Below, in pieces: positions 10,199-22,162 of a DNA stretch of 64,000 nucleotides (position 1 is its first letter; each line of letters begins with the position of its first letter). Below the pieces are notes generated by a model, which made no database searches, was not told the DNA's origin, and was given only the letters and a program-made list of their open reading frames with translations. A program made the translations under genes and the position numbers. Where the stretch lies: NCBI GenBank assembly GCA_009809945.1, contig WTPW01001652.1:98195-162194 (forward strand), in the 5' to 3' direction. This DNA comes from Gigaspora margarita (taxonomy: Eukaryota; Glomeromycota; Glomeromycetes; Diversisporales; Gigasporaceae).

Positions 10199-12310
10199 TC
10201 AAGATTTTTTTGGTCGGCCTCGCTTTTTTTTCACAGGAGGTATATTTTCCTTTTTCTTTTCACATTATTTCTTCCTTTTTTGGTCGTTCAATAGCCTTAC
10301 TCTTTATAGGGTTGCTGATTATCAGAGGTTTTGAGGATGCCGAAGTATTCCCGTAAATTGAAACAGGATCATCATCAATGACATATAATGCCTCCAAATA
10401 CTTCTCGAGGTACAACTTAAAATCAGCACATTTATCAGGGTCCGTTGCAATCTTACTTGCTATTTTCCTGATAGTTGATGGATATGCATAAACTGGATTC
10501 GAGAGGCATCTTCGCTACATGATTCATGCAATGTTAAAGTTCCTGGGGCTTGTGGTTGTAAATGGTTATAAAAATTAATATAATTTTTGGCAAGCTCCAA
10601 TTCAGATAGATCTTTTTGCTAGCACTTTGGAAAGTGAACAGTATCGAGTTGAACAAGAGAAAGATGAACTGCAACTACAAGGGAATGATGACAAACTATC
10701 CTGGCAAATTCAAGATTATGGCAGCAGCAAGAAAGTACACAACTATCATAATGGACCCAATATATAACTTCAGGCCTTTCATAATGTAACAATTCGAAAC
10801 AATGCACTTTATCGTCATCGGTTGTTTCTTCACACGCATATGCGTCTTTTGAATTCCACTCAATTATAAATTTTTTCTAGGCATACTACGTCAAATAACC
10901 ATGGCTTGATTTTCAATAGGATTTGGAAAAGTCTGAGGGATAGGATAAATGAGCTCCTTATAGGCAGAAATATGTTCAGCCTCTTTGCGGAGATCAAGTG
11001 CACGTTCAAAGGCTGATAGAAATTCTGAAAGCCTTGTTTTATAGTCAGCAAAGTCCTTTAACAGACTGTTCATTGATTCAGCTCTCTGTGTCGATGCCAT
11101 GTCAGTAAAAAAATAATCTTTTAAATATACCAGGCCCACTACTCGCGCCACTGACTAAGAACTTCCAATTATGACTTTGTCTCAGCATAGTTATCATTTT
11201 CCATTATACAGTTTCTCATTTTTCAAATTCATCTTTGTCAATATAATAATTTAGGCATTCCATAAGATCCACATGAAACATGTTATACTTCGTTCCAATC
11301 TTAGAGGTCATATTGGTCATAATGTTCTATAATATATGCCAATTACAAAGACCATGTTTGGTACCATGCTTTTCAGTAAGAATGGAACATATAGCATCAG
11401 ACATCGCAAGATCATTGTCTGTGAGAATAGTATAGGGCGCGCTAACAAAATATAAATAAAAGATTTGAAAAGCTATTCAAAACTCGAGGACGTTTCGTTC
11501 TGAAGCAATGCACCAGCAGCGCATTAAGAGTGACTATTATTAGTGACATCTGTAAACACTCCAAAAGGCATTGAGAAATAGTTGCTATTATATGTGTCAT
11601 CATACACAATCATGTTATGGAAGTGCATATATTGCTGTTTTTGTATTGCATGCACCCAGATTGCATGTTTTAGTCTATTGTTACTATCCAGTTCGAATTC
11701 ATATAAAAATTTGGGGTCATTTTTCTGTTTCTGTTAGAGGAGGAGAAGAAAATCATGGGCTTGAAATTCACTATGTGACATGTGATCAGCATTAATCAAA
11801 TTATATCGATCCTTTATTATCTACTTCTTCACTATTAGTCCGTACTTAATTGTATGAAGAGACTGGATCTGTGGTGTTAATATTCCTGCTTTTCTCGCAG
11901 TAAAAATTTTCTCTTTAATAAAGGCTAGTATTTCGCGGTTAGCAGGTGAAATGTACATGAGTTGAGGCAGAATGAGCAAATGATTATGGTGTAAATTGAC
12001 TTGTGAGATGTAATATTTATCATCCTCTGGGTTATGATTGAGGCGAACAGACATGAGCAGTTATATTTCTTTGATTCTTTATTTCTGCTTTTTTTATTTG
12101 GATCCTTAGGCTTAGGTTTGAATATGCCAAAGCGATCGCAAGCAAAAACTTATATAGAACACAAGCCATCACTGTGATTGTTGCCTTTTAGGAAAATCAC
12201 TTTAAATCCACTTGTTTCAGCATATTGATCAGTAATATATTTAAAGGCCTCAAGAGAAGCATATTCCTGGTCATACTGAAAAAGCAAGCTACTTAGTTCC
12301 AATAGGGTCT
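10199..12310 (-). pseudogene. MULE transposase, FAR1-like (decayed)
   Basis: A DDE transposase relic read on the minus strand in several frames. At about 11820-12300 lies a FAR1-type DNA-binding region (CDRFGIFKPKPKDPNKKSR, then YYISQVNLHHNHLL). The MULE core follows at about 10890-11640. It shows VYDDTYNSNYFSMPFGVFTD with the first catalytic Asp, APYTILTDNDLAMSDAI with the second, then HGLCNWHIL and MASTQRAESMNSLLKDF. A SWIM-type zinc finger (SCCCHNLEFARIVCHHSLVV) is at about 10682-10745. A basic AT-hook tail (KKKRGRPKKS, stop at 10199-10201) closes the reading. Stops replace Trp or Arg (SFE*LFKSF; NNSHS*CAAGAL) and there are several frameshifts, so it is not functional. I could not define TIRs. 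The family assignment is firm and the exact ends are not. Confidence 0.8.
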
Positions 12311-13230
12311 CTGGTTCTAATGTGTTTTTTTGGGGTTCTAGTAGGTTAGAGTTTTGGGTTCAAAAGTTAATATGATTTTGGGTTCTAGTAGAGTTAGGGT
12401 TTCAAGTTCTAGTGGAGTTAGGGTTTCAGGTTCTAATATTAATATTAATGTTAATGTGATTTCAGGTTCTAGTAGGGTTAGGGTTTTGGATTCTATTAGG
12501 GTTAGGGTTTTGGGTTCTAATGTGTTTTTAGGTTTAATTGGGTTGAAGTTTCAGATTCATAGTCTTCTTCATAGCTAGTAGGTTGATTTGGAACAGCTTC
12601 TTAAAATATTAGAGATAGTTATTAGTCTTTTGTACAATCATTGTACATTTTTAAATGACTAAAACCTTACTATAATCTTGTAACATTACTTTCTGTTGCG
12701 TTTTGGCCATTGTTAACCTCGATTTTTTAAGTCCAACAGACTTTGGTTTGAAACTTTTGTTGCTTTATTGGGCGTACATTTGGTTTCTTCATTTATTTTT
12801 CGCTTTTTAATAACGTAATAAAAATTCAAAGCTTAGTTATACTGAGTATATTAAGTATTCATATATTCTAGGTTCAAGTTTAAAGAGGAGACGACCATAC
12901 TTCTCTTGATTTCTAAAATTTTGTTTTTTTTTGAACTGTTTTGAAGGCGTTAGTGCAGGGTAAATAAGAAAAATTTTGTTTGTATGGTTTTTGTGCAGTT
13001 GTAAAATACAAAGAAAATTCTTACGTATATAAATCTTTGTAACAGGTAATACATGCATACAATAGCAAGTGGTATAGTATGTCAAGGTGGTCAATCAAGG
13101 TGATTTGGCTCTTTAGTCTTTAGTTCGGAGATATGGGTTACTGATTGAAGCTTTGTTACATAATATTTGCGTGTTTTGATTGGTCCACAGGCCAGAGATA
13201 TATAAGTATATATCTCTGACCAGAGATGCT
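12311..13230. repeat. 24-bp GGGTT-rich tandem repeat and unassigned AT-rich DNA
   Basis: At 12305-12540 the unit GGTTCTAGTAGGGTTAGGGT (followed by TT) recurs about 8 times with variation and includes short TTAGGG telomere-like words. Beyond it nothing coding is recognised. A near-perfect hairpin, CAGAGATATATAAGTATATATCTCTG in two halves, lies at about 13191-13217. Confidence 0.5.
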
Positions 13231-14325
13231 TAAAAATTCTCTAAAAAATAAATAAAATAATGACATATTTAGTTAATAGATTTTTAATGCAAATCAAAAA
13301 AAAATTACAATGTATAAGTACCTAAACTTCAAATAAAGTGATAATTTTATTATTTTTCATGCATTTCTTATGCATGACCCTTATATCAAAACCAGCAATA
13401 AAATATTGCTTGAATTTTGTAGACTGATTTTTGGCCATATCTGGATTAGTTCAATTATTCAGATTATTTTTGGTTTAATCTTGATGATCTGTAGTCTTAT
13501 CTGTTCTAAGTTTCTTATGGATGGTTATATAGGAAATAAAATATTTTAGGTAACACTATGCTCTTTAATAGCTTGATCGATTGATTGTCAAAAGTTAGAG
13601 CATGTGCATGAGCATGAGTGTCTATACATGAATAATTTTTTGAAAAATAATAAAAAGTCAATATTAAGCATAATTTTTAAATATTTTTATAATGTCCTGA
13701 ATTGTTTTGTACTTCTGTTTTTTTACAAAATTTTTTTTTTGTATTAGATTATTTAATGGGTTGATGAAATGATAATCTCTAATAGGCAAAGACAATAATG
13801 AAGGTTCATAGCAAAAATATACTAAATTAGGTACTAAATAATAAGTAAAATAAAATAAATAACAAATAATAAAATATATGAAATAAATAAATGAAAATAA
13901 TACGTAATAAATAATATATAATAATAAAAGGACAGTATGAAACCTGAGATATTGTTGATGCTAATCTTGCTTAGTTAGGATTAGTAATAGGTTGTTTACT
14001 ATTTTAGAATGTGATTTGCATCAATGATATAACACTTTTGCTTACAATATGATGAATATAATAAAATGCTAAATATAAATTAGATACTTTTTTTAATATA
14101 TATATATTTATCTATCATAGATTGAACTAACTAGATATAGATTGAGAAAAATCTTAAATAACATAATAAAAAATAAATAAAATAAACATATTTAATTAAT
14201 AGATTTTTAATACAAATCAAAAAAAAATTACAACACGTGAACCTATACTAAAAATCAAGTGATAATTTTATTATTTCTCATGCAATTCTCATGCATGACT
14301 TACATCAGAACTAGCAATAAAACAA
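13231..14325. repeat. Pair of ~170-bp direct repeats ~0.93 kb apart
   Basis: About 13231-13405 and 14158-14325 are recognisably the same sequence. They share AAAAAATAAATAAAATAA, ATAGATTTTTAATGCAAATC, AAAAAAAAATTACAA, AGTGATAATTTTATTATTT, CATGCAT and CCAGCAATAAAA. They diverge at perhaps 15-20% of positions. The intervening ~750 bp has no recognisable gene. No TG...CA ends or primer-binding site is visible, so LTR status is not supported. Confidence 0.6.
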
Positions 14326-14660
14326 ATATAGAATCCAATGAATTCTTATTTCATAAACTCCATTCAGACTTGTTTCTCGATAGGAAGTCAATTACTACCC
14401 TATCTTAGTATAATAATGTGTGATAATGACATAAAGTCATTGTTATTTGAATAAAAATATACAAGCAAAATGTAGATATTTATTATCATTGTTAATGTGA
14501 AAATGTAAAAAGAATTAAATTCTAAAAAAGAATTAAAATGATTGTTATTTCCCTAATGCAAAAAAATAAAAAGATATATAAATAGTTATTATGAAGTTTA
14601 ATTAATAATATGTTATTACTGAAATAAAAAATCCTATTTTCACAAAAAATTTTAAAAAAA

Positions 14661-16190
14661 ATGTCATCTATGTTTGCTGCTATCTTATACATTGAAACAG
14701 TTACTAGTAATATCTCACAAATTGGAACTGCTATATTTAGAATTGAATATGATGAATTTATATATTATAAATTCAAAGCTTTTGCTTCCATTAATAATAA
14801 ACATATGATTAATAAGTTCAAAAAAATTCTATTATGCTAATTATTGGTAGATTTATCATGCAAAATTCAGAACTGAATGTAAGTATTAAATAGATAACTA
14901 AAAAAATATAACTAATGTTTTTCTTTTTAATATTAATAAAATTACTGAACTAAAAAAAGGTTATTGTTCTTCAAGCCATATCATTAGACTTAAAAACAAT
15001 CAAACCTAATCCAACAAAATATGATCTCCTACTGTGCCCCAGCATTTGAAAGTTTCATAGCTTTGTGTAAATATTTAGATATTAATCAAAATAAACTCTT
15101 ATACTTTATATTAGAAAGCAGAGATTACAATTCTTTAACTTCCAAATACTTAATCTCAGAGGTCATATGTGCTTATAATACTGGAAGTTCTAGACATTCT
15201 AGTATTGCTAAAGCAATTGAAACAAAAGTGGTTATATCTGTATATGGTGAACTGTATAAAGGAAATAAAATGATGCAAATTCTAACATCAGATATTGAAT
15301 GGAATTACTCATATTCAGAAAACTTAAATAATAAGCAAGAACAAACAACTGTTAATAAATAGAGATGCAATCAGGATCTGTTAAACTTTGAAGATAAATA
15401 TTAGAATTAAAGATCTGATACTCCTATTCCTCCTGAAATTAATGTTATACCTATGCAGTATCAAAAACAACTATCTCCAATTTATATGAACTGCACACTT
15501 GGCCGAGCTGTAGGATCTAATCCTTATACAAATTACAGACACTTACAAGGCCTAATTAAACTTACAAAAAACAAACATGCTCTTGAATTACATTCAGGCC
15601 TTATTAGTGCTTTTTTAGACAAGAAGAACCTTCAAATTGGTTTTACCCTTTATTATTAGCTGCAAGTCGTTGGCTAAAAAATAACAAACCAATATTTAAA
15701 AAATATAAACAAGCAAATCTTTCTACACAACCTCTAATACAAGACAACAGTAGCCAAACCTTTCCAATAGCAAGTTCTATAAACACATCTACTAGCACTA
15801 TAGACTTAAGACCTCCAACACTAGTAATATCTAATAATGACTTTCTAGTTGGAATACATAATAAAGACTATAGATCAATGTCTAATGGCAGGATTTCTTA
15901 AAACAAATAATAATTTAGACCTACCTATACAAATTATGATCCTGATATTGAACCTCTTTTATTTTCTGATCTCTTTCCATCTGGTTGTTATTACTATAAA
16001 GATTCCAAAAAATTATTAAATTTTAGACAAAATATAGACAGCTATAGCAAATATATTAAATTGTGTCTCTTATGCCCTGACCCAAGGTTTAGACTTCACT
16101 GGTATTGGCCACATTGGTCATATCTTAATCTTGAAAAAAAATAAAACTACCAAAATCAAAATAAAATAATAAATCAAAAAAAATATTATT
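14661..16190 (+). pseudogene. Helitron protein, N-terminal part (decayed)
   Basis: A first reading from an ATG at 14661 gives about 59 residues (starts MSSMFAAILYIETVTSNIS) and resembles the N-terminus of fungal Helitron proteins. After frame changes, 15453-15656 reads LGRAVGSNPYTNYRHLQGL, then YPLLLAASRWLKNNKPIF in another frame. At about 15930-16140 comes the Helitron-like N-terminal signature: FSDLFPSGCYYYKDSKKLL followed by PDPRFRLHWYWPHWSYLNLE. Stops and at least three frameshifts interrupt it. The 113-residue open frame at 15021-15362 lies inside this region, but I could not align it with confidence. Confidence 0.65.
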
Positions 16191-17100
16191 AGAAATACAC
16201 TTCTAACAAAAGCAGACTAATATCAACAAGTATTTATAATTATAAATAAATCAATAACAACAACTTTACCAACACATATTCGAACTTCAGAATTATTCTT
16301 TAGAAAAAACAACACCAGATAAACACAATGCTCCAATCTTATGAATTACCACAAATATTTTATATATTAACTATGGGTGAAAATAAATAGTCACATTTAA
16401 AAATGATATTAGAAAATACTGATAACCAAGATCCATTATCTACTTATAGGCCATTACATGTTTATCTTCATTATCATAACAGATGAACTAATTTGCATAA
16501 TAAATTTTAGAAAAACCCAAAATCATATAATGGAATAAATTATTACATTATTTTGAAAGAGATGAATATCAAAACTGAGAAACTATTCATATACATGGAT
16601 TTGCATATACTGAAACAGAAATACATAATCTTATTAACAAAAGAACAATATGTGCAGATATGTTAGATCCTATAACAGAGCTATTACTTTTTTAATTAGT
16701 ATTACTTACCAAATACATAAATGTATTACAGAAAAGTGTGGAGGGCCTGGAACAAATATTAGACAATGTAAAAAGGATTTCCTCAACCTCTATCAAATAT
16801 TACTTACTGCAATCCTAATTCTAAATGATATACCTGCAAAAGAACAAAAGAAATTAATCATTGGATAGTTCTATGCCATCCTGAAACTTTGCTAATATGG
16901 TAAGGCCACATAAACATTCAATATGTAACCATCTTTGAATTTGAAAAATATATAACAAAATATGCTGCAAAACCTGAACTGACTGAAATATTTGATATAA
17001 TGAAGCAAGACTCTTATAAAAAACATGTACAACTAGAAGAATAGGATCAATAGAACTTATGATACTACTATTACAATATTCTATAACAAGATCCTCAGCT
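16190..17100 (+). pseudogene. Helitron Rep (HUH) domain, decayed
   Basis: A rolling-circle replication initiator region. The HUH pair is seen as TIHIHGFAY, with the two His codons at 16588-16590 and 16594-16596, in the context where Helitrons have a QNRG...HxHG motif. An in-frame TGA just upstream stands where Arg is expected. Downstream in shifted frames are KCGGPG (16733-16755), HWIVLCHPETLLIW and EKYITKYAAKPELTEIFDIM, which match the conserved Rep 3' half and include the YxxKY-like region with candidate catalytic Tyr. Many stops lie between 16150 and 16560. The HUH frame is the same as the helicase Walker A frame, as expected for one original ORF. Confidence 0.65.
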
Positions 17101-17129
17101 GCTGTAAAATATCTTCCATCTGCACCCTC

Positions 17130-18992
17130 TAAATTAAGAATTTGATCAGTAAAATCAATTAATCTACTAATTCATAAAGAAAACACTGATGATGATGATA
17201 ATAATAATAGTGAAAATGAAGACAATAAACCATACTATGATTACGCTATTGATAAATACTTTGACAGACCAAAAAATGACTTATTAGAAACTATAACCTA
17301 TTCTGATTATGTTAAAAATTATAATATACAAAACAAACCACTAGGTCAAAACTCAAAATCTTATATAACTAAAGACCTTAAAAATAGATATATTGTTAAA
17401 CAAAAAAAGCTACTACTATTAAGATTTACAAATTACAAAATTGATGATGGTAAACCTTATTTTTTTCAACACTTATTAATGAAAATTCCAGCATGATCTC
17501 AAGATTAAATACTTGAAAATTGTTCAAATAAATATCCTACAAAATATCAACAAATTCATGATAAATTATCAAATAATTTATTAATAGAAAAAAGTACATT
17601 TTTAGAAAAATTTAAACAAGCAATTTATTCTGCTATAAAAAACCTGGATAAAAATGAACTTTGGGATATTATATACAAACAACTAATATTATTAGAAAAA
17701 ATTTTACAATCATATGAATCAACTTTAACATTAGATGAAGATCAATATAAAATTTATAATATACTATGTAATTTATGGGGTCCTGATAATGAAAATAAGC
17801 ATCCTTACTTTTTCATGACCAGTTCAGCTGGCTCAGGCAAATCATTCATGATAAATCATATAATTAATATGTTAGTCTCTAAAAAAATCTCATACCTGTT
17901 ATTATCACTTACTAGAGTATCAGCACAAAGTATAGGTGGTAAAACTATCCACTCTGCACTCAAAATTAAACAATTTGGTAACCACTATCAAACACTAACT
18001 CTAGAAAATGAAAAATTAAAAATTGAACTTCTAAAAATCAAGACAATTATAATTGATGAAATTTCTATGGTTTCAAGTGAACTATTCATATTTGTAAGTA
18101 ACATATTTGGATTATTATACAAAAACTATAAAGCATTTGGTAGAATTCCAACACTTGTAATTGGTGATCTAGCAATTACCTCCCAAAAAGTATTTTACTC
18201 ACCAATCTGAAAGCTATTCTTTTCTCTTTTCTTATCAAAACCAAAAAGACAAAAAGATGATCCAAATTTTTATAATCTACTACAAGAACTCAGATTTGGT
18301 AGACTCTCAGAAAACTCCAAATCAATGATCAAAAACAAAATATCCAATTCAATGAACCTTGACTCAATGATAAATTCAACGCATATAGTCAGCACTTCCA
18401 AACTGCAAATGAAATCAATATATTTATATGCAATATTATACTACACAGCAATGAAAACTTTGATATAATTATATCCAAACCCATCAATACCTATGATAAC
18501 CAAATTATTAATGATAATGATAACCTACTTCATTTTAAAAATTACACAAACCTACCAGACTTCATTACAATACAAGAAGGTGCACGAGTAATGTACCTAA
18601 ACAACAAACTCTTTGAACATGGCATATGCAATGGAACTATTGGAGTAATAACAAAACTAATAGATGAAGAAAATGTTGAAGTTACATTCCCAATAAATAA
18701 TAATAATATTACAAAAATCAGTGTAAAGAAAACAACATCCTATTTTAATATTAATAGTATTTCAGCCTCAAGATACCAATTTCCAATACAGAATGAATTT
18801 GCATTAACTGTCTATAAAACACAAGGTCTTATACTACTTAACACAACTGTAGCAATAGATAAAAACATATTTAGTAATAGCCAAACATACGTAGCAATAA
18901 GCAGAGCACCATCATGGAATGCAACAAATATATTTGCCTTTGACTTCAACTCAATAAAAGTAGATGATGAAGTTCTTACAGAATATAAATGA
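17130..18992 (+). pseudogene. Helitron Pif1-like helicase domain (near-intact blocks)
   Basis: An SF1 helicase that would unwind DNA during rolling-circle transposition. Walker A is SSAGSGKSFMINHI (from 17821). Walker B is TIIIDEISMVSSELF (about 18045-18090), followed by GRIPTLVIGDLAITSQKVF. The C-terminal block in a shifted frame begins QTANEINIF (about 18398) and runs through GARVMYLNNKLFEHGICNGT, EFALTVYKTQGL and SNSQTYVAISRAPSWN to a stop at 18990-18992. Three TGA codons fall where family members have Trp or another residue (PA*SQD, SPI*KLF, EYK*), and one frameshift lies between 18340 and 18400. It is the best-preserved transposon gene here but still a pseudogene. Confidence 0.8.
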
Positions 18993-20437
18993 CTAATAAA
19001 TATAAATCAAAAAGGCCTAAAAAAACCTACAAATTAACTAATCAAATCTCAAATAAATAACAACATCTACAGATCATTCAACAAACTAAACCCTTTCATG
19101 ATTATCCACATAAACAATATCATTTAATACTTTTCCTTTCATGATACCTCTAACAACCTTCAAAATCATTACCACTAAAATAATAATAAACCTTTCAACT
19201 TTTCTAAACAATCAAACAAACCCATAATAACATATTACAAACTAAAACAAATACTCTTAAACAAAAAGCTCTCAATTGTAACAATTCATAACTTTAAAAT
19301 AAAACTTTTTAACTCTGTATTCTCAAAAATCAAACAAGATATTCACGAATATTTATTGTTAAAAAAAAACTAAATTTATTTTTCATACAACCTATAATTA
19401 TATATATTATATGATTAATTAGTTAAACTCTACAATAACTTACCAAAATACTACATTATTAGCCTTCATCAATTAATATATACCTAGAACTTTGTATTCA
19501 TATTCATTATTCAAATAATATTCATACTAACAAATATTCGAATAAATAATTATCTAAAAATAATTCAAATAAACAAATCTTATTTGAATAACAAATTTAT
19601 TAGAATAATTGTCATTATTTATTATGTGAAATTCCAGCATTGATACATAATAACTATATATTATTTGAATAACTAAAACTTATTCAAATAAGATTAGTCA
19701 TTCAGCAAATATACAAATAGAATTTTGCTATCTAAATTATTTGAATATTATTCAAATAAAGAATCTGAAGCTCTATACAAACCAAATCAAACTTACAAAA
19801 AAATTAATATCAACAAACATCCTTCAAAACTTAATAATCTATATTAACCTAAATCTCCCAACAAAACAATCAAATTCAAAAACTCAAATAAAACTCATTA
19901 AAACCCAATAATTACAAAACCTAACTAATTACCAACTATCATAATATCAAACATACTAATAATTAAAATAAAATCAACAAATTTCAAACATGAAAATTAA
20001 CAAAAATTCAAACACTCATTAAATTCTTTTAAAATAACAAAATGTATATAAAAATTTAATATAACTTTAAATTTTTATAAACAATTTTATTTTATATCAT
20101 TTATAATAAAAAATTTATCTTTATTAAACAAATAAAAATTTAACTTCAACCAATATTCAAATCAAAAATCAATTATCTCAATTTGAAATTTTTAATCAAT
20201 AATCAAATAATTCTGCACCCTCTGCCTATAGTAACACCTCATGCACTATACTTCTTCCCTCAACAAAATCTTTCAAAACATTTAATCCATTTTATATACA
20301 AAAAATACAAATACAAAAAAATACCATAATTCAAAACTCCCCTGCACAGATTTACAATGATCTTGTTTAAGCAATAGATCAACATAAACATCAAATTGGT
20401 ACTGCGCCCACCACGTGCTTCTGGTGATCCCTTCTAG
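18993..20437 (+). other. Noncoding, nearly G-free Helitron tail
   Basis: About 1.4 kb with no ORF of note. Composition is A/T with C far above G on the plus strand. Short words such as CAAATAATATTCAAATAA and AACAAATC recur around 19500-19760. The extreme skew continues that of the upstream transposon coding region. Confidence 0.5.
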
Positions 20438-20716
20438 GGCTTACAATAGATACTACTAAAATTTTGAAAGAAAATTTTTTTATTAAGATACGAAAGGTGG
20501 TTACTACAGTTCAATAATGATTTCTGAAAAACTTTGTTATTTTTATGTAAGCTGGTTCTTGTAATTTAATTGGTAGCCAAAAGTTGCGTAATCTATTTTG
20601 TTCAATTAGAAATAATTTAAACAATTTCATACATCCAATCAGAATTGGTGGGAGAAAATAGGGCTTCTGAAAATTCTCACTTTTGCGAGTCTAAAAAAAT
20701 GAAAATTCAAGTGCAA

Positions 20717-22080
20717 TCATTTATCTTGAAGATTAAAATTAAGTGGCTTGCTGATAAGTTTATTTTCAGGATATGTTAGAAATTTTGTTGACAATGTTGG
20801 AATAATTGCGTCCACAAATTGGAAAGCTTTTAATATCGCTAATTCATCTTTATCTTCTGCAGTATTGCTATATACAATTTTATACAATATTGGTAATACA
20901 AGGTAGATATCATATGTAGTTGGTCTATTGGAAAGAATAGTGTCCATACATTGTTTTGCCAATTTAATATATAATTCGGGAGTTCCTTTAGCGAATTCAG
21001 GATGTAATCCGTCGCATATTTTAAAACCCAATCCAACATCATTCGCAATGTTATGATAAGGTGGTTTTCCTGTAGATACTTTAGCCATAATAATACCAAA
21101 CTATAAATATCTGCTGCATCAGTATGCGGTTGTTGATTTAACACTTCAGGAGCAACATAAGGTAAAACACCATAAATATCACCTGAAGCTGATTCATCAT
21201 TCTTTCTAGATAATCCTAAGTCTGCAATATATGATTCTGGATCACCGTCAGCAAATTGGTTTAGCAATATATTACCACTATGAAAATCACAATGAATGTA
21301 TTGTGCGTCATGTATTTGTTCTAAATTTTTTAATATATTTACAAGCTGTTTTAATTTACTTTTCCAGTTAAGCTTTCTAAAATTTGATGATAACAAATGA
21401 CGAAGATTTCCTTTATTTGCATATTGAAATACTCATTAGTATTTGTATTTTGAGTTAGGCCATATACTTCGAGATCTTTACCAATTAGTCTACATTGCAT
21501 AAAGTTTTTAAACTTTTTAAATAAGAAAATCAAATTATTATTAATACTTTGTTTATATTATCAAAACATAAATAAATATGGTAATTCTGACTCACTTCTT
21601 TTAGAAAACCTTCTCGTGAACTAGACAATGTCTTGAGTGCAACTGTACATGATAGTGTTGCAATTTGATTCCTTGCGTTTTTAATCCAAGAATTAGTTCT
21701 CTTTTACCACTTAACCACGTTGTCGAAAACACTGAGCCAAATCCTCCTTCACTAATTTTTTGGATGTTGTCAAATTTGTTAAAAGGAATCCATTCAATTG
21801 CATCATCATATTTTACGGCTTTACATTGGAACTCTTTAATACAATGTCGACATCTTTATTTCCACTAGTCCATCCATGAATTGCTTTTTGGGGGTCACAT
21901 GTCTGACACCAAGCTGGATTTGTGTTATATCGATCACAGGTTGAACATGTTCTATTCGATTGAATTCATCGAAAACCAAATTTATCAAACACTAGAATGT
22001 ATTCATTTGATTCAGTGTCTTGCGTTATTCTGTATATCTTAAGATAATTATCCTTTAATTGCATGCGATATTTAACTTAT
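20717..22080 (-). pseudogene. Protein kinase (TKL-like) with zinc-ribbon N-module, frameshifted
   Basis: The terminal member of the kinase module array and the only one with a C-lobe. On the minus strand it starts with a hinge-like piece (YRITQDTESNEYILVFDKF). The zinc-ribbon-like CSTCDRYNTNPAWCQTC, GWTSGNK and IEWIPFNKF follow. The glycine loop is SEGGFGSVF (about 21718-21744) and the beta3/alphaC stretch is VALKTLSSSREGFLKE (about 21596-21643). An intron (donor GTGAGT near 21594) comes next. Then come VYGLTQNTNTNEY, ANKGNLR, the catalytic loop HCDFHSGNILLN (21259-21294), DLGLS in place of DFG, PYVAPEVL and STGKPPY. Four frame breaks lie near 21843, 21700, 21428 and 21098. The last is a T-run one base short (DIYS|LVLLW versus MAKVSTGK). 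Catalytic Lys, HxD Asp, Asn and APE are all present. It is a young pseudogene, unless some breaks are homopolymer sequencing errors. Confidence 0.8.
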
Positions 22081-22162
22081 AATAAATGGAATAATATATT
22101 TATGTAGGTGCAATCTTAAATAAAAATTTTATACTTAAATAAAAAAAAAAACAAAATCAACT

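Larger units (their letters stand above)
14640..20437 (+). mobile_element. Autonomous Helitron relic (approximate limits)
   Basis: The interval holds decayed Helitron N-terminal, HUH Rep and Pif1-like helicase coding on the plus strand, followed by about 1.4 kb of noncoding tail. From about 15 to 20.4 kb the plus strand is extremely G-poor and C-rich; several 60-base lines between 19.2 and 20.0 kb have no G at all. The skew stops abruptly near 20.4 kb. There a weak 5-bp-stem hairpin (CACCA...TGGTG, 20409-20426) is followed 7 nt later by CTAG (20434-20437), resembling a Helitron 3' terminus. The base after CTAG is G, not the expected T, and the 5' TC end was not identified, so the borders are tentative. 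Confidence 0.6.

Noticed and set aside
13231..14325. LTR retrotransposon
   Set aside because: Direct repeats exist but no TG...CA ends, primer-binding site, gag or pol coding lies between them.
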